A stretch of 64,000 nt of DNA from contig JAHBVF010000008.1 in the NCBI GenBank assembly GCA_019637685.1, forward strand, positions 124,001-188,000, given 5' to 3'. Shown here piece after piece: positions 50,651 through 63,872 of this stretch. How positions within the stretch are numbered: the first letter of the stretch is position 1; every line of letters begins with the position of its first letter. Position numbers and translations under genes: made by a program. A model generated the notes under the pieces. That model was not told where the DNA came from and ran no database searches. It was given only the letters and a program-made list of their open reading frames with translations. Source of the stretch: Caldilineaceae bacterium (GTDB lineage: Bacteria > Chloroflexota > Anaerolineae > Caldilineales > Caldilineaceae).

Positions 50651-51829
50651 TCACGGCAAATAGAGCACCAACCGCTGCGTCGCCACTGTCTTCTCCCCCA
50701 TCCGCCATTCCAGCACGCCCGCGCTGGCCCCGGACGACCAAAGCCCAGCCGGGGGCAGTTGCAAGCGGCGATAGAGGGACAACTGTTGACGCTCCCAGAT
50801 GGGCAGAAAGAGCGCCGGTGTCTCGCTCTCGGCCTGGATAAACCAGCGCTTCTGGTCGATGTCAAAGACCCGATCCAGTGCCGTCAGTCTTTTTCCGCTG
50901 CCCAGATTGGCCCAAGCGAAACTGTTGTCGGCCGCGGCCACAAGGGTGCGGGCGTCGAAATAACGGTCCTGGCTGCCCAGAATGACCGCGAAAAGCTGGT
51001 GTCCGTTGCGATCGATGCCCGCGACCAAATTTTGACCGGCGGCGGTTGTTGTGCCGGTTTTCACCCCGTTGGCGCCGGGATAGGTTCCCAGCAACTGATT
51101 GGTGGAGACCAGCGCGTGGCCTGCGACAGTCGTGGACTGGGTTCCCACAATCTGGCGAAAGAGGGGGAATCCCCAGAGCAGCCGGGTCAGGGTAAGCAGG
51201 TCCTGGGCGCTGGTGATCTGGCCCGGCTCGTCAAAGCCGTGGGGATTGAGAAAATTGGTCTGGGTCAATCCCAATTCCTGGGCGCGCAGGTTCATACGCT
51301 GGACAAAAAGATGCACCTGACCGGAATGATGGCGGGCCAGAGCCATGGCCGCATCGTTGCCGCTGGGGATAAGCAGACCCCACAACAATTCTTCGACGGT
51401 GAGCAGTTCTCCCCGTGCCAGCCCCATTGTGGCCTCGCCCACCAGGTCCTCCCGCTCCACCACCACCCGCTGATCCAGCCCACCCTTTTCCAGAATCAGC
51501 AGCGCGGTCATCAATTTGGCCAGGCTGGCCGGCGCGCGGTCTGTCTCCGCGGCGGATTGGATCAGCACTCGATCTGCGTCCACGTCGTAGACCAGCACGG
51601 CCTGGGCTGTAATCGAATTGGGGGGACGGCCTGCCTGTTCCATCTGGCGCAATTGGCCGACGGTCAGCCGCTGGGGGGTGGGGCCGTCGCTGTCTACGAG
51701 GGTGGGCGGGCCAAAGCCGCAGAGGAAAAGGGCGGCCAGGGCCAACGCGATCACCAAAAATCGGCGATACAGCCGCCTATGGGTGGACAATTTGGATGGC
51801 CTTGGGCTGGGGTGAGGGTGCAGATTCAC
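50651..51829 (-). CDS. D-alanyl-D-alanine carboxypeptidase (S11, DacA-type)
   Basis: 392 residues from GTG 51829; no strong ribosome site. A basic segment and hydrophobic helix (20-40) form an uncleaved or cleaved signal. Penicillin-binding motifs are all present: SLAK (S102 nucleophile, K105), SGN (156-158) and KTG (257-259). It trims the terminal D-alanine from peptidoglycan stem peptides outside the membrane. The 180 bases downstream hold an imperfect CACAGAT-type hairpin (about 50570-50640). Next gene upstream is the unrelated DUF2442 pair. Confidence 0.9.
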   Translation of the reverse strand: MNLHPHPSPRPSKLSTHRRLYRRFLVIALALAALFLCGFGPPTLVDSDGPTPQRLTVGQLRQMEQAGRPPNSITAQAVLVYDVDADRVLIQSAAETDRAPASLAKLMTALLILEKGGLDQRVVVEREDLVGEATMGLARGELLTVEELLWGLLIPSGNDAAMALARHHSGQVHLFVQRMNLRAQELGLTQTNFLNPHGFDEPGQITSAQDLLTLTRLLWGFPLFRQIVGTQSTTVAGHALVSTNQLLGTYPGANGVKTGTTTAAGQNLVAGIDRNGHQLFAVILGSQDRYFDARTLVAAADNSFAWANLGSGKRLTALDRVFDIDQKRWFIQAESETPALFLPIWERQQLSLYRRLQLPPAGLWSSGASAGVLEWRMGEKTVATQRLVLYLP

Positions 51830-51923
51830 AGGCGTATGCGCTGGTGGCGGGCAGGCGGGCGGGCGGTATCTGTTGCGGGTAATAGGAATCCTTTCAGTCT
51901 GTGTCAGTTCGTCTTCCTATTTC

Positions 51924-52259
51924 TCACATTTCAGCGACCGCAGGTGTCCGAACAGGCGTAGACTGTTGTTCTCTTTTTTCTACAATATAGGCCACGTGTT
52001 CCGGCCAGTCGTGCAGAACGTTTGGATCGATGTCCAGATCACCCGGCCATACAATTGTGCCGATCTCTTCGTCAAGTCTAGCCTCTCGAAACAGATTGAT
52101 ATCCCGGAGCGTTCCCCACACGGGACCGGAAAGAATGGGCGCGAAATCAATAATTCGTTCTGTGTTATCGTCGAATTTGAGCCAAAGCGTATATTCGCCT
52201 TTCCAGGTGAAGGCGACCACATCGAACAATTCTGCGGCATACCCTATTGTTTGTAGCAT
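51924..52259 (-). CDS. DUF2442-family protein
   Basis: 111 residues from ATG 52259 with AAGGAG seven bases upstream. Motifs of the family are KFDDNTERIIDFAPIL, GPVWGTLRD, LFREARLDEEIGTIVWPGDLDIDPNVL. It follows the DUF4160 gene by 11 bases, the classical two-gene arrangement that has been proposed as a toxin-antitoxin-like module, without firm biochemical proof. Confidence 0.88.
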   Translation of the reverse strand: MLQTIGYAAELFDVVAFTWKGEYTLWLKFDDNTERIIDFAPILSGPVWGTLRDINLFREARLDEEIGTIVWPGDLDIDPNVLHDWPEHVAYIVEKREQQSTPVRTPAVAEM

Positions 52260-52270
52260 TGCGGTTCTCC

Positions 52271-52537
52271 TTATTGCAAAGCGGCAATCCAAAGCACAGA
52301 TTTGTCCTCACGCAACCGGCGCCAATTGTCCAGAAGTTCATCCCGATGCAGTTCAGCCCAGGCCAAAGCCAAGCGTTCCTGACGTCGGGGCAAAGCGCCA
52401 GCCAGAATGACCGGAGGATCGATGGCGATGCTGGCCTTGAATTCGCTATACCGCGCATGAAAATAGGGACGTTCGTGTTTCCCCTGCTCTTGATACATTG
52501 TCACAACAATCCCGAAAAAGCGTGAAATGACAGGCAT
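52271..52537 (-). CDS. DUF4160-family protein
   Basis: 88 residues. It has the family opening MPVISRFFGIVVTMYQE and HERPYFHARYSEFKASIAI, then a helical end (WAELHRDELLDNWRRL). It is the upstream partner of the DUF2442 gene. The HxRPHxHarY type sequence is conserved in the family. Molecular activity is unknown. Confidence 0.88.
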   Translation of the reverse strand: MPVISRFFGIVVTMYQEQGKHERPYFHARYSEFKASIAIDPPVILAGALPRRQERLALAWAELHRDELLDNWRRLREDKSVLWIAALQ

Positions 52538-52667
52538 TGTTTACGGCCCGAATTGCTCAAAGTGGCAATGAAGGAATTCTAGCGCAGACTGGGGCAAAGG
52601 TAAAGTACGAGTACTCAGTGGGCCAAATGTGACCGAGTCGGCAATTCACAGTATACTTTCTGGGCGT

Positions 52668-52700
52668 AGAAGTTCGACTTTTCTAAAAAGTCGAACTTCT
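52668..52700. repeat. Perfect hairpin in the metH leader
   Basis: AGAAGTTCGACTTTT and its partner AAAAGTCGAACTTCT (with a short CTA loop) end 67 bases before the metH start. A T-run inside the arm means it could act as an attenuator. It is not a cobalamin riboswitch: no B12-box-like sequence was found in the 230-base leader. Confidence 0.6.
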
Positions 52701-52767
52701 TAATAACCGAAAACTTTGTTTCCAGTGTAATAAATACCAATTTTGCCTGCAAAGGATTCACATTATT

Positions 52768-56478
<3,711 letters not shown>

Positions 56479-56544
56479 GGAGGGACGGAAAATAGAACGC
56501 GGATGACGCGGAAAGGACGGATAAACGCGGATTCTACGAATAGA

Positions 56545-56588
56545 AAACAGAGGGCCGGTTCGCTGTTTGCGCGACCGGCCCTCTGTTT
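56545..56588. terminator. metH terminator hairpin
   Basis: AAACAGAGGGCCGGTTCGC pairs with GCGACCGGCCCTCTGTTT with one mismatch, followed by ATTT. It is bidirectional in form. Confidence 0.85.
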
Positions 56589-56730
56589 ATTTGGCATCGG
56601 CATTCTTAGCGCAGATGGGGGGAGGGTAAAGGGGTGTTGAGGATGTTCCGATAAACTTTGAGCGCTGAATGGGGTTGAAGGCTGGTTATAGCAAGCCCGT
56701 CGAAATAGGACGCATCTCCCGTCCTGACTT

Positions 56731-56896
56731 CAGGGCTTTTCAAAAGTCGCGTGATTGGGCAGAACCGTACAATCTGAGCGCAGCGGCCAGGACGTCGGAT
56801 GCGATACCCACACCTGTGAGATGCACTTACAAGATCAGGTCTGCCGCTCGATTGTAGGTGATTTGAGCGTTCATAACGGACTTTTGAAAAGCCCTG
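56731..56896. repeat. 166-bp element with 18-bp perfect terminal inverted repeats
   Basis: Ends CAGGGCTTTTCAAAAGTC (56731-56748) and its exact complement GACTTTTGAAAAGCCCTG (56879-56896). No open frame of note is inside. No clear target duplication was seen. MITE-like; the parent transposon is not in the window. Confidence 0.65.
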
Positions 56897-56911
56897 AGGT
56901 TTCGCAGACCA

Positions 56912-56975
56912 GATTCCGGGAATCGGCCACAAAATCACTCGAATGCCCCTGTACGTCTGGCCGATTCCCGGAATC
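56912..56975. repeat. 64-bp repeat family B, copy 2
   Basis: Perfect 15-base ends GATTCCGGGAATCGG and CCGATTCCCGGAATC, as in copy 1 (35996-36059). The interior ACAAAATCACTCGAATGCCCC is identical in both; only the last ten interior bases differ. It lies at the 3' side of the MDR gene, whose stop is at 56988. Confidence 0.8.
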
Positions 56976-56987
56976 AAACCCCCTGTC

Positions 56988-57968
56988 CTACCCCCCAACC
57001 AACACCTTCAACACCCCCCGCCGCGCCGCGTGGGCCAGGCCGGCCACGCCGTTGTCCAACGGATAGCGGGCGTGGATGAGCGGCTCTACTGCTACTGCGC
57101 CTGTGGCCAGCAGGCGGATGGCGGGCGGGAAGGGTCCGCAGCGGCTGCCGACGAGGGTAATTTCGTCCACCACCAGCGAACTGATGTCGAAGGCGGGCAG
57201 GTCGGCGGCGAAGGTGCTTTTCAGGGCGAGGACACCGCCGGGCCGCACCAGCTGTCGGGCCAGGGCGAAGCCATCGGGAGAGCCGGTGACTTCCACCACC
57301 ACATCCGCGGGATGGGCCATCAATTGGGCCAGTGCCGCGGGGTCATCCGTGCGCGCTGTTGGTATATTGCGTGTAGTCAAAATATCCAATTTGGCCGGTG
57401 TACGCCCCAGCGCGGTCAGGTCACAGCCCGTGCGCGCCAAGACCTGGGCCACCAGCAGCCCCATCCGTCCATCCCCCAGCACATAGACCCGGTCGTCCGG
57501 GCGGATGTGGCACTGTTCCAGCAGTTGCAGAGCCGCGGCCAGAGGCTCCACAAAAACAGCGTGCTCGTCGGGCAGGCTGTCGGGCAGGGGGTGCAGGTTG
57601 GCGACGGGCAAGGTGAGGAAGTCGGCAAAGGCCCCGTCCCGGCGGAGGATGCCCAGGGATTCCCGACGGCGGCAGTGCTTGCCCAGCCCCCGACGGCAGA
57701 GGTCGCAGTCGCCACAGCCGATATTGAGTTCTCCCGCCACCCGCTGCCCCACCCACTCTTCGTGGCCGGATGCTTCCACCACCTCCCCCACAAATTCGTG
57801 GCCCAACACACCGCGGTAGCCCTGCTTGTAGCCCGCCAACAGTTGCAGGTCTGTGGCGCAGATGCCCGCCAGCCGCACCCGGATCAGCGCTTCGTCCGCT
57901 GCGGGACGGGGCGCTGGGTAGTTTGCGTCCAGAACAGGCCCGCTGTCGGTGAGTCGCAGTGCATGCAT
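56988..57968 (-). CDS. Zinc-containing MDR alcohol/sugar dehydrogenase
   Basis: 326 residues from ATG 57968; a TTG five codons earlier is less likely. The catalytic zinc site is in GICATD and GHEFVGE, the structural zinc site in CGDCDLCRRGLGKHC, and the nucleotide loop in VLGDGRMG near residue 160. It is typical of threonine, sorbitol and similar dehydrogenases, unlike the zinc-less relative at 5.4 kb. A spaced GGGGGC precedes the start. It follows the secF terminator region on the same strand. Confidence 0.9.
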   Translation of the reverse strand: MHALRLTDSGPVLDANYPAPRPAADEALIRVRLAGICATDLQLLAGYKQGYRGVLGHEFVGEVVEASGHEEWVGQRVAGELNIGCGDCDLCRRGLGKHCRRRESLGILRRDGAFADFLTLPVANLHPLPDSLPDEHAVFVEPLAAALQLLEQCHIRPDDRVYVLGDGRMGLLVAQVLARTGCDLTALGRTPAKLDILTTRNIPTARTDDPAALAQLMAHPADVVVEVTGSPDGFALARQLVRPGGVLALKSTFAADLPAFDISSLVVDEITLVGSRCGPFPPAIRLLATGAVAVEPLIHARYPLDNGVAGLAHAARRGVLKVLVGG

Positions 57969-57983
57969 GGATTTTGCCCCCAA

Positions 57984-58015
57984 TCAAAAACAGCGGAGCC
58001 AAGCGGCTCCGCTGT
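57984..58015 (-). terminator. secDF terminator
   Basis: ACAGCGGAGCC / GGCTCCGCTGT arms with a four-base loop; on the minus strand it is followed by TTTTTGATT. It begins 15 bases after the secF stop codon. Confidence 0.85.
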
Positions 58016-58029
58016 AGATGGCTTGTTGT

Positions 58030-58977
58030 CTAGGCGTGGACTATTTGCCCACTGGTGTTTGTTTGGGATTCTGGCTTGCCAAAGAGCGAACGTTCTTCCC
58101 AGGCCGCCACAACCGGCGCGGCATTGAAAATGGAGCTATAGGTTCCTGATATCAGCCCCACCAGCAGTGTGGACATAAAGACGCGCAATGTGGCTCCGCC
58201 AAAAATAATCAGGGCCACCAAAATGAGCATCGCCGTCACCTGGGTGGCGATGGAGCGCTGCATGGTTTCGATCAGGCTGCGGTTGGTGACAGTGGAGTAG
58301 GATTCGCTGCGGAACCGGCGCAGGTTTTCCCGAATGCGGTCAAAGATGACGATTGTGTCGTTGACCGAAAAACCGATCACTGTGAGGGCCGCGGTCAAGA
58401 AGAGGGCGTCGATCTCCCAGCCCGCCACCAGATTCATAATCGCCAGGAAGGAGATGGTAACAAAAACATCGTGGATCAAGGCGAGGATGGCGGCTGTGCC
58501 AAAGCGGAAGGGATGGGGCACTTCGCGGAAGGCAAACGCGATATAAACCAGAATCAGGGCGGACGCGGCAATGACGGCCAGAAGCGCGGCCCGGCTGACT
58601 TCGGCTCCAATGGTGGGGCCGATGCTGCGGTAGGAGCGTTCGTCGAATGTGCCAAAACGTTCGCTGACCGCGGTGGTAATGGAGTCCTTCTGGTCCGGAT
58701 CAATGGACTTCAGCTTCAACTGAATGGTGCGCTGGTCTTCGTCCACGGAAAAGGCGGTGGTGTCGGGGAAGCCCGCGTCCACAAAAATCTGGCGCAGGTC
58801 CGTGGGTGCGACCACCTGATCAAAACGCATCTCCCATTGGGTTCCACCGGTGTAATCGATGGCCAGGGGCAGGGGTGTACCCACAGTGGCCATGTGCCAG
58901 ATCATAAACAGAATTCCTGGCAGAATGGCAACCAGTGAAATTCCAAACCAGAGTTTACGTCGTTCGACAAGATTCAT
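58030..58977 (-). CDS. secF: Protein translocase subunit SecF
   Basis: 315 residues. It has the SecF pattern: helix 1 (about 12-29), a periplasmic domain starting [13 protein letters not shown], then helices 2-6 with [18 protein letters not shown] near 208 and [17 protein letters not shown]. SecF and SecD use the proton gradient to help pull proteins through SecYEG. GAGGAC precedes ATG 58977. It is 85 bases after secD on the same strand. Confidence 0.96.
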   Translation of the reverse strand: MNLVERRKLWFGISLVAILPGILFMIWHMATVGTPLPLAIDYTGGTQWEMRFDQVVAPTDLRQIFVDAGFPDTTAFSVDEDQRTIQLKLKSIDPDQKDSITTAVSERFGTFDERSYRSIGPTIGAEVSRAALLAVIAASALILVYIAFAFREVPHPFRFGTAAILALIHDVFVTISFLAIMNLVAGWEIDALFLTAALTVIGFSVNDTIVIFDRIRENLRRFRSESYSTVTNRSLIETMQRSIATQVTAMLILVALIIFGGATLRVFMSTLLVGLISGTYSSIFNAAPVVAAWEERSLFGKPESQTNTSGQIVHA

Positions 58978-59062
58978 ATCCAGAAGTCCTCGTTAGTTCA
59001 CCTGGCAGCCCAGAAGTTCGACATTTTGGAGCAGTCTGACCCCTGAAAACCTTTGAGTAGTT

Positions 59063-60460
59063 TTAGTATCCGATCAGGCCGCGGTTGTCCAGCAGCTTTT
59101 GCCCTTGGGTAGAGAGAAACGCGCGCATAAAGGTTCGCGTGGCAAACACAGCCGTGAACATAGAGAGCAGCACACCGATAGCCAGGGTAATGGCAAAGCC
59201 TTTGACAATACTGGCCCCGAAATTGTTGCCAAACCAGTAGAGCACGGCGCAACTGATCAGCGTGGAGAGATTGCCATCCCGGATAGCAGGCCAGGCCCGA
59301 CTGAAGCCCGTTTCCACGGCCAGGCGCACGGAGCGGCCCGCGCGCAGTTCCTCTTTCATCCGCTCAAAGATAAGAATATTGGCGTCCACGGCCATGCCGA
59401 TGGAGAGGAGGAAACCGGCGATACCGGGCAAGGTAAGAGTGACGGGCAGCAGTTTGAAGATGGCAATGTTGAAGGCCACATACGCGGTGAGGGCCACATC
59501 TGCCAGCAGACCGGGCAGGCGATAGAGCACCAGCATAAAGAGCAGCACCATTGCCATGCCAATTGTGCCCGCGGTCACGCTGGCATCCACCGAATCCTGG
59601 CCCAGGCTGGCTCCGATTGTGCGCACATCCACCACTGCCAGGGGCACGGGCAGCGCGCCATAGCGCATCTGAATCGCCAGGCTGTCGGCTTCTTCCCGGC
59701 TGAACTGGCCGGAAATCACGCCGCTGTCGCTGATGGCAGCGTTGATGACGGGAGCCGAAAGCACCCGGCCATCCAGCACAATCACCAAAGGCTGGCCAAT
59801 GTGGTTGCGGGTATATTCAAAGAACTGATTGCTCCCTGCCCCGGTCAAGCTGAACTGAATCTGCCACTGGTTGAACTCATCCTGAGAGGCAATCGCGTTC
59901 TGCAAAATGTCGCCGGTCATCACTGTTTCAAAGACCCGATCCGGATAGGGCGCGGACGCGACGGCAGCCGGATCGGTCGCCATGGCCCGGCTTACGGCAT
60001 CGGGTCGATTGGTGGTGTTGATGATCATTCCACCCGACATCTGCTCGCCGGCCGGTTCGATGAACTCCAACTGGCCTGTGGAGCGGATGGTGTTGATGGC
60101 CTGATCCGGGTTGCTGACGCCGGGAAGCTCGACAATAATGCGGTTCTCGCCCTGCAATTGGACATTCGGCTCGGAGACACCCAGCCCATTGACGCGTTGC
60201 TCGACAATTACCTTTGCCGTACTCATTGCGTCACTGTCAACTTTCTGGCCTTCGGGCAGGTCAGCTTCCAGCAGAACCTGCGTTCCGCCTTTCAGGTCCA
60301 GCCCCAGCGTCATATCCCGCAGGTCCCGCTGGGTGTTTTCACCTGGGGCCAGGGCTTCTTCCAGCCAGAGGGGGTGGTCGATGGGCAGCGCCACAAAGAG
60401 CGCCGCCGCAAACAACAGAAGAATCCCAATCAGGGCTACTGTATTGTTACTGTTTTGCAT
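59063..60460 (-). CDS. secD: Protein translocase subunit SecD
   Basis: 465 residues from ATG 60460 with AAGGA upstream; the frame extends 47 codons further without a site. Diagnostic parts are helix 1 (about 9-27), [14 protein letters not shown] near 52, the periplasmic P1 domain (60-270), and helices 2-6 with [17 protein letters not shown] near 367 and [17 protein letters not shown]. Separate secD and secF genes are the general arrangement. YajC, often upstream, is not seen in the window. Confidence 0.96.
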   Translation of the reverse strand: MQNSNNTVALIGILLLFAAALFVALPIDHPLWLEEALAPGENTQRDLRDMTLGLDLKGGTQVLLEADLPEGQKVDSDAMSTAKVIVEQRVNGLGVSEPNVQLQGENRIIVELPGVSNPDQAINTIRSTGQLEFIEPAGEQMSGGMIINTTNRPDAVSRAMATDPAAVASAPYPDRVFETVMTGDILQNAIASQDEFNQWQIQFSLTGAGSNQFFEYTRNHIGQPLVIVLDGRVLSAPVINAAISDSGVISGQFSREEADSLAIQMRYGALPVPLAVVDVRTIGASLGQDSVDASVTAGTIGMAMVLLFMLVLYRLPGLLADVALTAYVAFNIAIFKLLPVTLTLPGIAGFLLSIGMAVDANILIFERMKEELRAGRSVRLAVETGFSRAWPAIRDGNLSTLISCAVLYWFGNNFGASIVKGFAITLAIGVLLSMFTAVFATRTFMRAFLSTQGQKLLDNRGLIGY

Positions 60461-60755
60461 ACCAATCCTTGTCTCCGGGATAATTGCGCTGATCGTCCAC
60501 CGGCTGAACAATCCGTCAGTCTGGCTGCCACCCAATCGAGGGCGTGTGCGCAAACTGTTTGTGAGTGGGGTGAAATGGCGGCGATTCACAGCTTCGTCCA
60601 AACCTGCCCATTATAGACCAGCCTGATCCCCGTGTCAAAATTGGTCAGACATTTCAACTCATGCCGGTTGCCGGTTTGGAGAGGCAAGGGTATACTTCCT
60701 GATACAATCTGCAATCTCCCAAATTTGCGACGCGCCCATCCTCAGGGGAAATGCT

Positions 60756-62258
60756 ATGCCTGCCCAGCCAAACGTTCTTGTAATTATGACTGATCAGCAG
60801 AAAGCCACGGCCAGCCATCTGTGGGGCAATGCTTTTTGCCAGACACCCAATCTGGCCCGATTGGCCGCGCAGGGCGTGCTCTACGAACACGCCATCACCC
60901 CCCATCCCCTCTGCATGCCCGCCAGAGTCGCTTTTTGGACCAGCCGCTATGCCCACAGCACTGGCAGCCGGCGCAACGAGACGCCGATGAAACCTGATGC
61001 CCTCCACGCCTTTAAGCTCTGGAAAGCCGCGGGCTATTGCTGCGGGCTGATCGGCAAGAACCACTGCTTCACCGAGCAGGCCGATCTGGACCTCTTTGAT
61101 ATCTGGTGCGAAATCGGCCACGGCGGACTGCCTGCCGATCCCACCACCAAAGGAATGGCGTGGTTTCGTCCCCTCGACGGTATCCACGCGGCCCACGAAC
61201 TGCGCCGGACGCTGACGCCCCAGAATCCTCGCTTCGGCTACGCGGTTTCGGATCACCTGCCGCTGGAAGATCACAGCACAGGGCTGGTGGCCGGGCAGAC
61301 CGTGCGCTTTTTGGAGGCACAGGAGAAAGCGTCGGACGAACAGCCCTTTGCCCTGTGGGTCTCCTTCCCCGATCCCCACGAGCCGTGGGTCTGCCCGCGC
61401 AGCTATTTCGAGGAGATGGAAGATCAGGTCCAGCTTCCGCCCTGGCGTCCCGGCGAATTTGACGATGACACCGCCCCGGAACGCAACCGGGCACTCTATG
61501 AAATGTTGGGCGTGCGCAACGAGGAGATCGACGAGCTGCGCGGGCTGCTGGCTGTCTATTATGGAATGGTGCGCTTTCTGGACGACGCTGTGGGCCAGAT
61601 ATTGGACGCGCTGGAACGCACTGGGCTGCGTGAAAATACAATCGTCGTCTTCTGCTCGGATCACGGCGATTTTATGGGCGAGCACCGGATGCAGTGCAAA
61701 GGGGGCGTCTTCTACGACGCGCTGGTGCGGGTTCCGCTGATCGTTTCCTGGCCCGGCTCCATTCCCCAGGGCGTGCGGGACGATTCTCTGGTCAATCTGA
61801 TCGACATTGTGCCCACCTGCCTCCAGTGGCAGGGGATAGATGTGCCCCGTTCCATGCAGGGCGCGGGCCTGCCCACCGCGACCGACACCGCCCCCCGGGA
61901 CGCCGCCTTCTCCGAGTACGGCACGGGTGGCCCCCTCTTCCATCTTTCTGATCTGGTCCGGTTGCCTGAACCCCACGGGCGGCGCACGCTGCTCGATACG
62001 CTGCGCTGGCGGGAGGCCGAAGGACGGCGTAAAATGGTGCGCACCCGCCAGTGGAAATATGTCCACGACCCAATGGGGGACAAGGATGAACTCTATGATT
62101 TGGCGAACGATCCCTGGGAGCTGACGAATGTGGCGGACGATCCCGCCAACGAATCTGTGCTGGCCGATCTGCGTTTGCGTCTGGCCGATTGGAGCATCAA
62201 CACCGAGGACAGCCCGCCCGTTCCCCTGCCAGAGAAGCGTTACTACCATCTCGCCTGA
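60756..62258 (+). CDS. Sulfatase (copy 3)
   Basis: 500 residues. D12 lies in MTDQQKA, the maturation motif CMPAR at 53-57 (C53), and FCSDHGDFMGEHRMQ near residue 300. There is no signal peptide. AGGGGAA lies eight bases before ATG 60756. The three sulfatases of the window use different CxPxR variants (CAPSR, CIPAR, CMPAR) and are not close copies, implying distinct sulfated substrates. Confidence 0.9.
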   Translation: MPAQPNVLVIMTDQQKATASHLWGNAFCQTPNLARLAAQGVLYEHAITPHPLCMPARVAFWTSRYAHSTGSRRNETPMKPDALHAFKLWKAAGYCCGLIGKNHCFTEQADLDLFDIWCEIGHGGLPADPTTKGMAWFRPLDGIHAAHELRRTLTPQNPRFGYAVSDHLPLEDHSTGLVAGQTVRFLEAQEKASDEQPFALWVSFPDPHEPWVCPRSYFEEMEDQVQLPPWRPGEFDDDTAPERNRALYEMLGVRNEEIDELRGLLAVYYGMVRFLDDAVGQILDALERTGLRENTIVVFCSDHGDFMGEHRMQCKGGVFYDALVRVPLIVSWPGSIPQGVRDDSLVNLIDIVPTCLQWQGIDVPRSMQGAGLPTATDTAPRDAAFSEYGTGGPLFHLSDLVRLPEPHGRRTLLDTLRWREAEGRRKMVRTRQWKYVHDPMGDKDELYDLANDPWELTNVADDPANESVLADLRLRLADWSINTEDSPPVPLPEKRYYHLA

Positions 62259-62427
62259 TTCCGATTCTATCTGAATCCTATGCGTGTGGTGATGGGCCTC
62301 ATAGCTCGCTGGGAATACAACTGTTTGGTTTCTCTTCACAGAACCATCTACAATATCTGCTACAACAGACCGGAGTACCAACAATTTATCATCAACCTAA
62401 TACATCGAAAAACAAGGGAATCAACTG

Positions 62428-63249
62428 GTGTTAAAAGCAGGCATTTTTTTAGATGTGGAAAATCTCAGTAGAAACGGTGGCTGGGGAATTCGTTATGAAA
62501 TAATCAAAGAATTGGTAGCTGCCCAGGGCGATATGGTCGTATTGCGCGCCAATGCCTATCTGGCCGTGGATGTGGAGCGGGAAGGCGATGACCCGGCCTA
62601 TCGCCAACGCCAGTCCGACTACCGGGCCGCGATCCGGCGCACAGGCTTTCATCTGATCCACAAGGAGGTGCGCCGCTACCGGGACTCGGAAGGTGAACTG
62701 GTGTTGAAGGCCAACGCCGATCTGGACCTGGCCGTAGACGCTCTGCTCCAGTCGGACAATCTGGACTACATTCTTCTGGGCAGCGGCGATGGGGACTTCT
62801 TGCGTCTGGTGCGTGCCCTGCAAAACCGGGGGAAGCGGGTGGACCTGCTCTCCTTTGCCAACACCAGCAGCGATCTGGTGCGCGAAGTGGACAACTATTT
62901 CAACGGTTTTTTGATTCCCGGCATTGTGCCGCCGGACAGCGGGCGCGAAGGCCGGATGCGGGGGGTGATGCACGCGGTCCACGAGGATCGGGGCTTTGGC
63001 TTTCTCACTGTGCGCACGGGCCTGGGGCCGGATGATGTGCGTTATGATGTGTTCTGCCACATCACCGATTTCTCCCGCAGCGGACAGCCTATGGACAATG
63101 CCTCCTTTGCGTATCTGCGCAACCGGCGCGCTGTCATCGAATTTGATATGGCCCCCACCGAAGACGGGCGCGTAAAGGCTATCAATGCCCGGGAGTTCCG
63201 CTGGTCAGGACGCGCCGAGGGCGGCCCACCCAATGGAGAGAAGGAATGA
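62428..63249 (+). CDS. NYN (LabA/DUF88) ribonuclease-like domain fused to a cold-shock-like domain
   Basis: 273 residues from GTG 62428 with AGGGAA upstream. The NYN PIN-like domain (about 1-165) shows the acidic cluster D9 (FLDVEN), D100/D104 (ADLDLAVD) and D121/D123 (GSGDGDF). The C-terminal 80 residues from MRGVMHAVHEDRGFGFLTV, through VFCHITDF, to VIEFDM and KAINARE read as a cold-shock/OB fold with an RNA-binding aromatic patch. A NYN nuclease with an RNA-binding tail suggests RNA processing. The stop overlaps the next start by four bases (ATGA). Confidence 0.85.
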   Translation: MLKAGIFLDVENLSRNGGWGIRYEIIKELVAAQGDMVVLRANAYLAVDVEREGDDPAYRQRQSDYRAAIRRTGFHLIHKEVRRYRDSEGELVLKANADLDLAVDALLQSDNLDYILLGSGDGDFLRLVRALQNRGKRVDLLSFANTSSDLVREVDNYFNGFLIPGIVPPDSGREGRMRGVMHAVHEDRGFGFLTVRTGLGPDDVRYDVFCHITDFSRSGQPMDNASFAYLRNRRAVIEFDMAPTEDGRVKAINAREFRWSGRAEGGPPNGEKE

Positions 63250-63851
63250 TTGACATTCAGAACGAGCGATTGGCGGGGCAGATACATTTTCTGCTGGAGA
63301 TCGACGGACTGAAGCAGGTGCTGCGCCGCTCGCTGATCTTTGGCTCGTCCCGACGGGAGAACTCTGCCGAGCACTCCTGGCACTTGGCGATGATGGCGCT
63401 GATTCTCCACGAACACGCCAACGAGCCGGTGGATCTGCTCCGCGCCCTGAAAATTCTGCTCATTCACGACATTGTGGAACTGGACGCGGGCGACACTTTT
63501 GCCTACGACTTCAATGGAAATGCCAGCAAAGCCGAACGGGAGCAGGCTGCCGCAGACCGCATCTTTGGCCTGTTGCCTGAAGATCAGGCGGGCGAGCTGC
63601 GTGGCCTGTGGGAGGAATTTGAGGCAATGGAGAGCGCGGACTCCCGTTTTGCCAACGCGGTGGATCGGCTGATGCCCATGTTCCACAATCTGGCCGACGG
63701 CAGCACAACCTGGCAACAGGCCGGTGTCGTGCCGGAATTTGTCGCCAAACGGGCCGTGGCCATCGGCAACGGCTCCCTCCCTCTGGCGGAGATCGCCCAG
63801 GCGATCCTGGCACGGGCAAAGGCAGAGGAGATGTTCAATGGGCGGGGATGA
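63246..63851 (+). CDS. HD-domain phosphohydrolase (HDDC2/YfbR-like)
   Basis: 201 residues, start codon overlapping the previous stop (ATGA), implying translational coupling. HD motifs are H43 (AEHSWHL), H74-D75 (LIHDIVE) and a later aspartate near 144 (DRLMP). The family dephosphorylates nucleoside monophosphates such as dAMP or dUMP. Coupling with an RNA nuclease gene suggests nucleotide recycling. Confidence 0.9.
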   Translation: MIDIQNERLAGQIHFLLEIDGLKQVLRRSLIFGSSRRENSAEHSWHLAMMALILHEHANEPVDLLRALKILLIHDIVELDAGDTFAYDFNGNASKAEREQAAADRIFGLLPEDQAGELRGLWEEFEAMESADSRFANAVDRLMPMFHNLADGSTTWQQAGVVPEFVAKRAVAIGNGSLPLAEIAQAILARAKAEEMFNGRG

Positions 63852-63872
63852 GTCCCGTGCAGGAGGTTATTT

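Larger units (their letters stand above)
56479..56987. other. Gene-free interval: terminator and two inverted-repeat elements
   Basis: 509 bases. It contains the metH terminator (56545-56588), a 166-base element with 18-base perfect inverted ends (56731-56896) and copy 2 of the 64-base repeat (56912-56975). About 140 bases from 56590 to 56730 show no clear feature. Confidence 0.75.

Noticed and set aside
48848-51961. Long plus-strand open frame of over 1000 codons
   Set aside because: It runs opposite three well-supported minus-strand genes; no domain, ribosome site or start context is found. GC-rich codon positions keep the antisense frame open.
52538-52767. Cobalamin riboswitch before metH
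   Set aside because: No B12-box-like sequence or multi-stem junction could be seen; only a simple hairpin.
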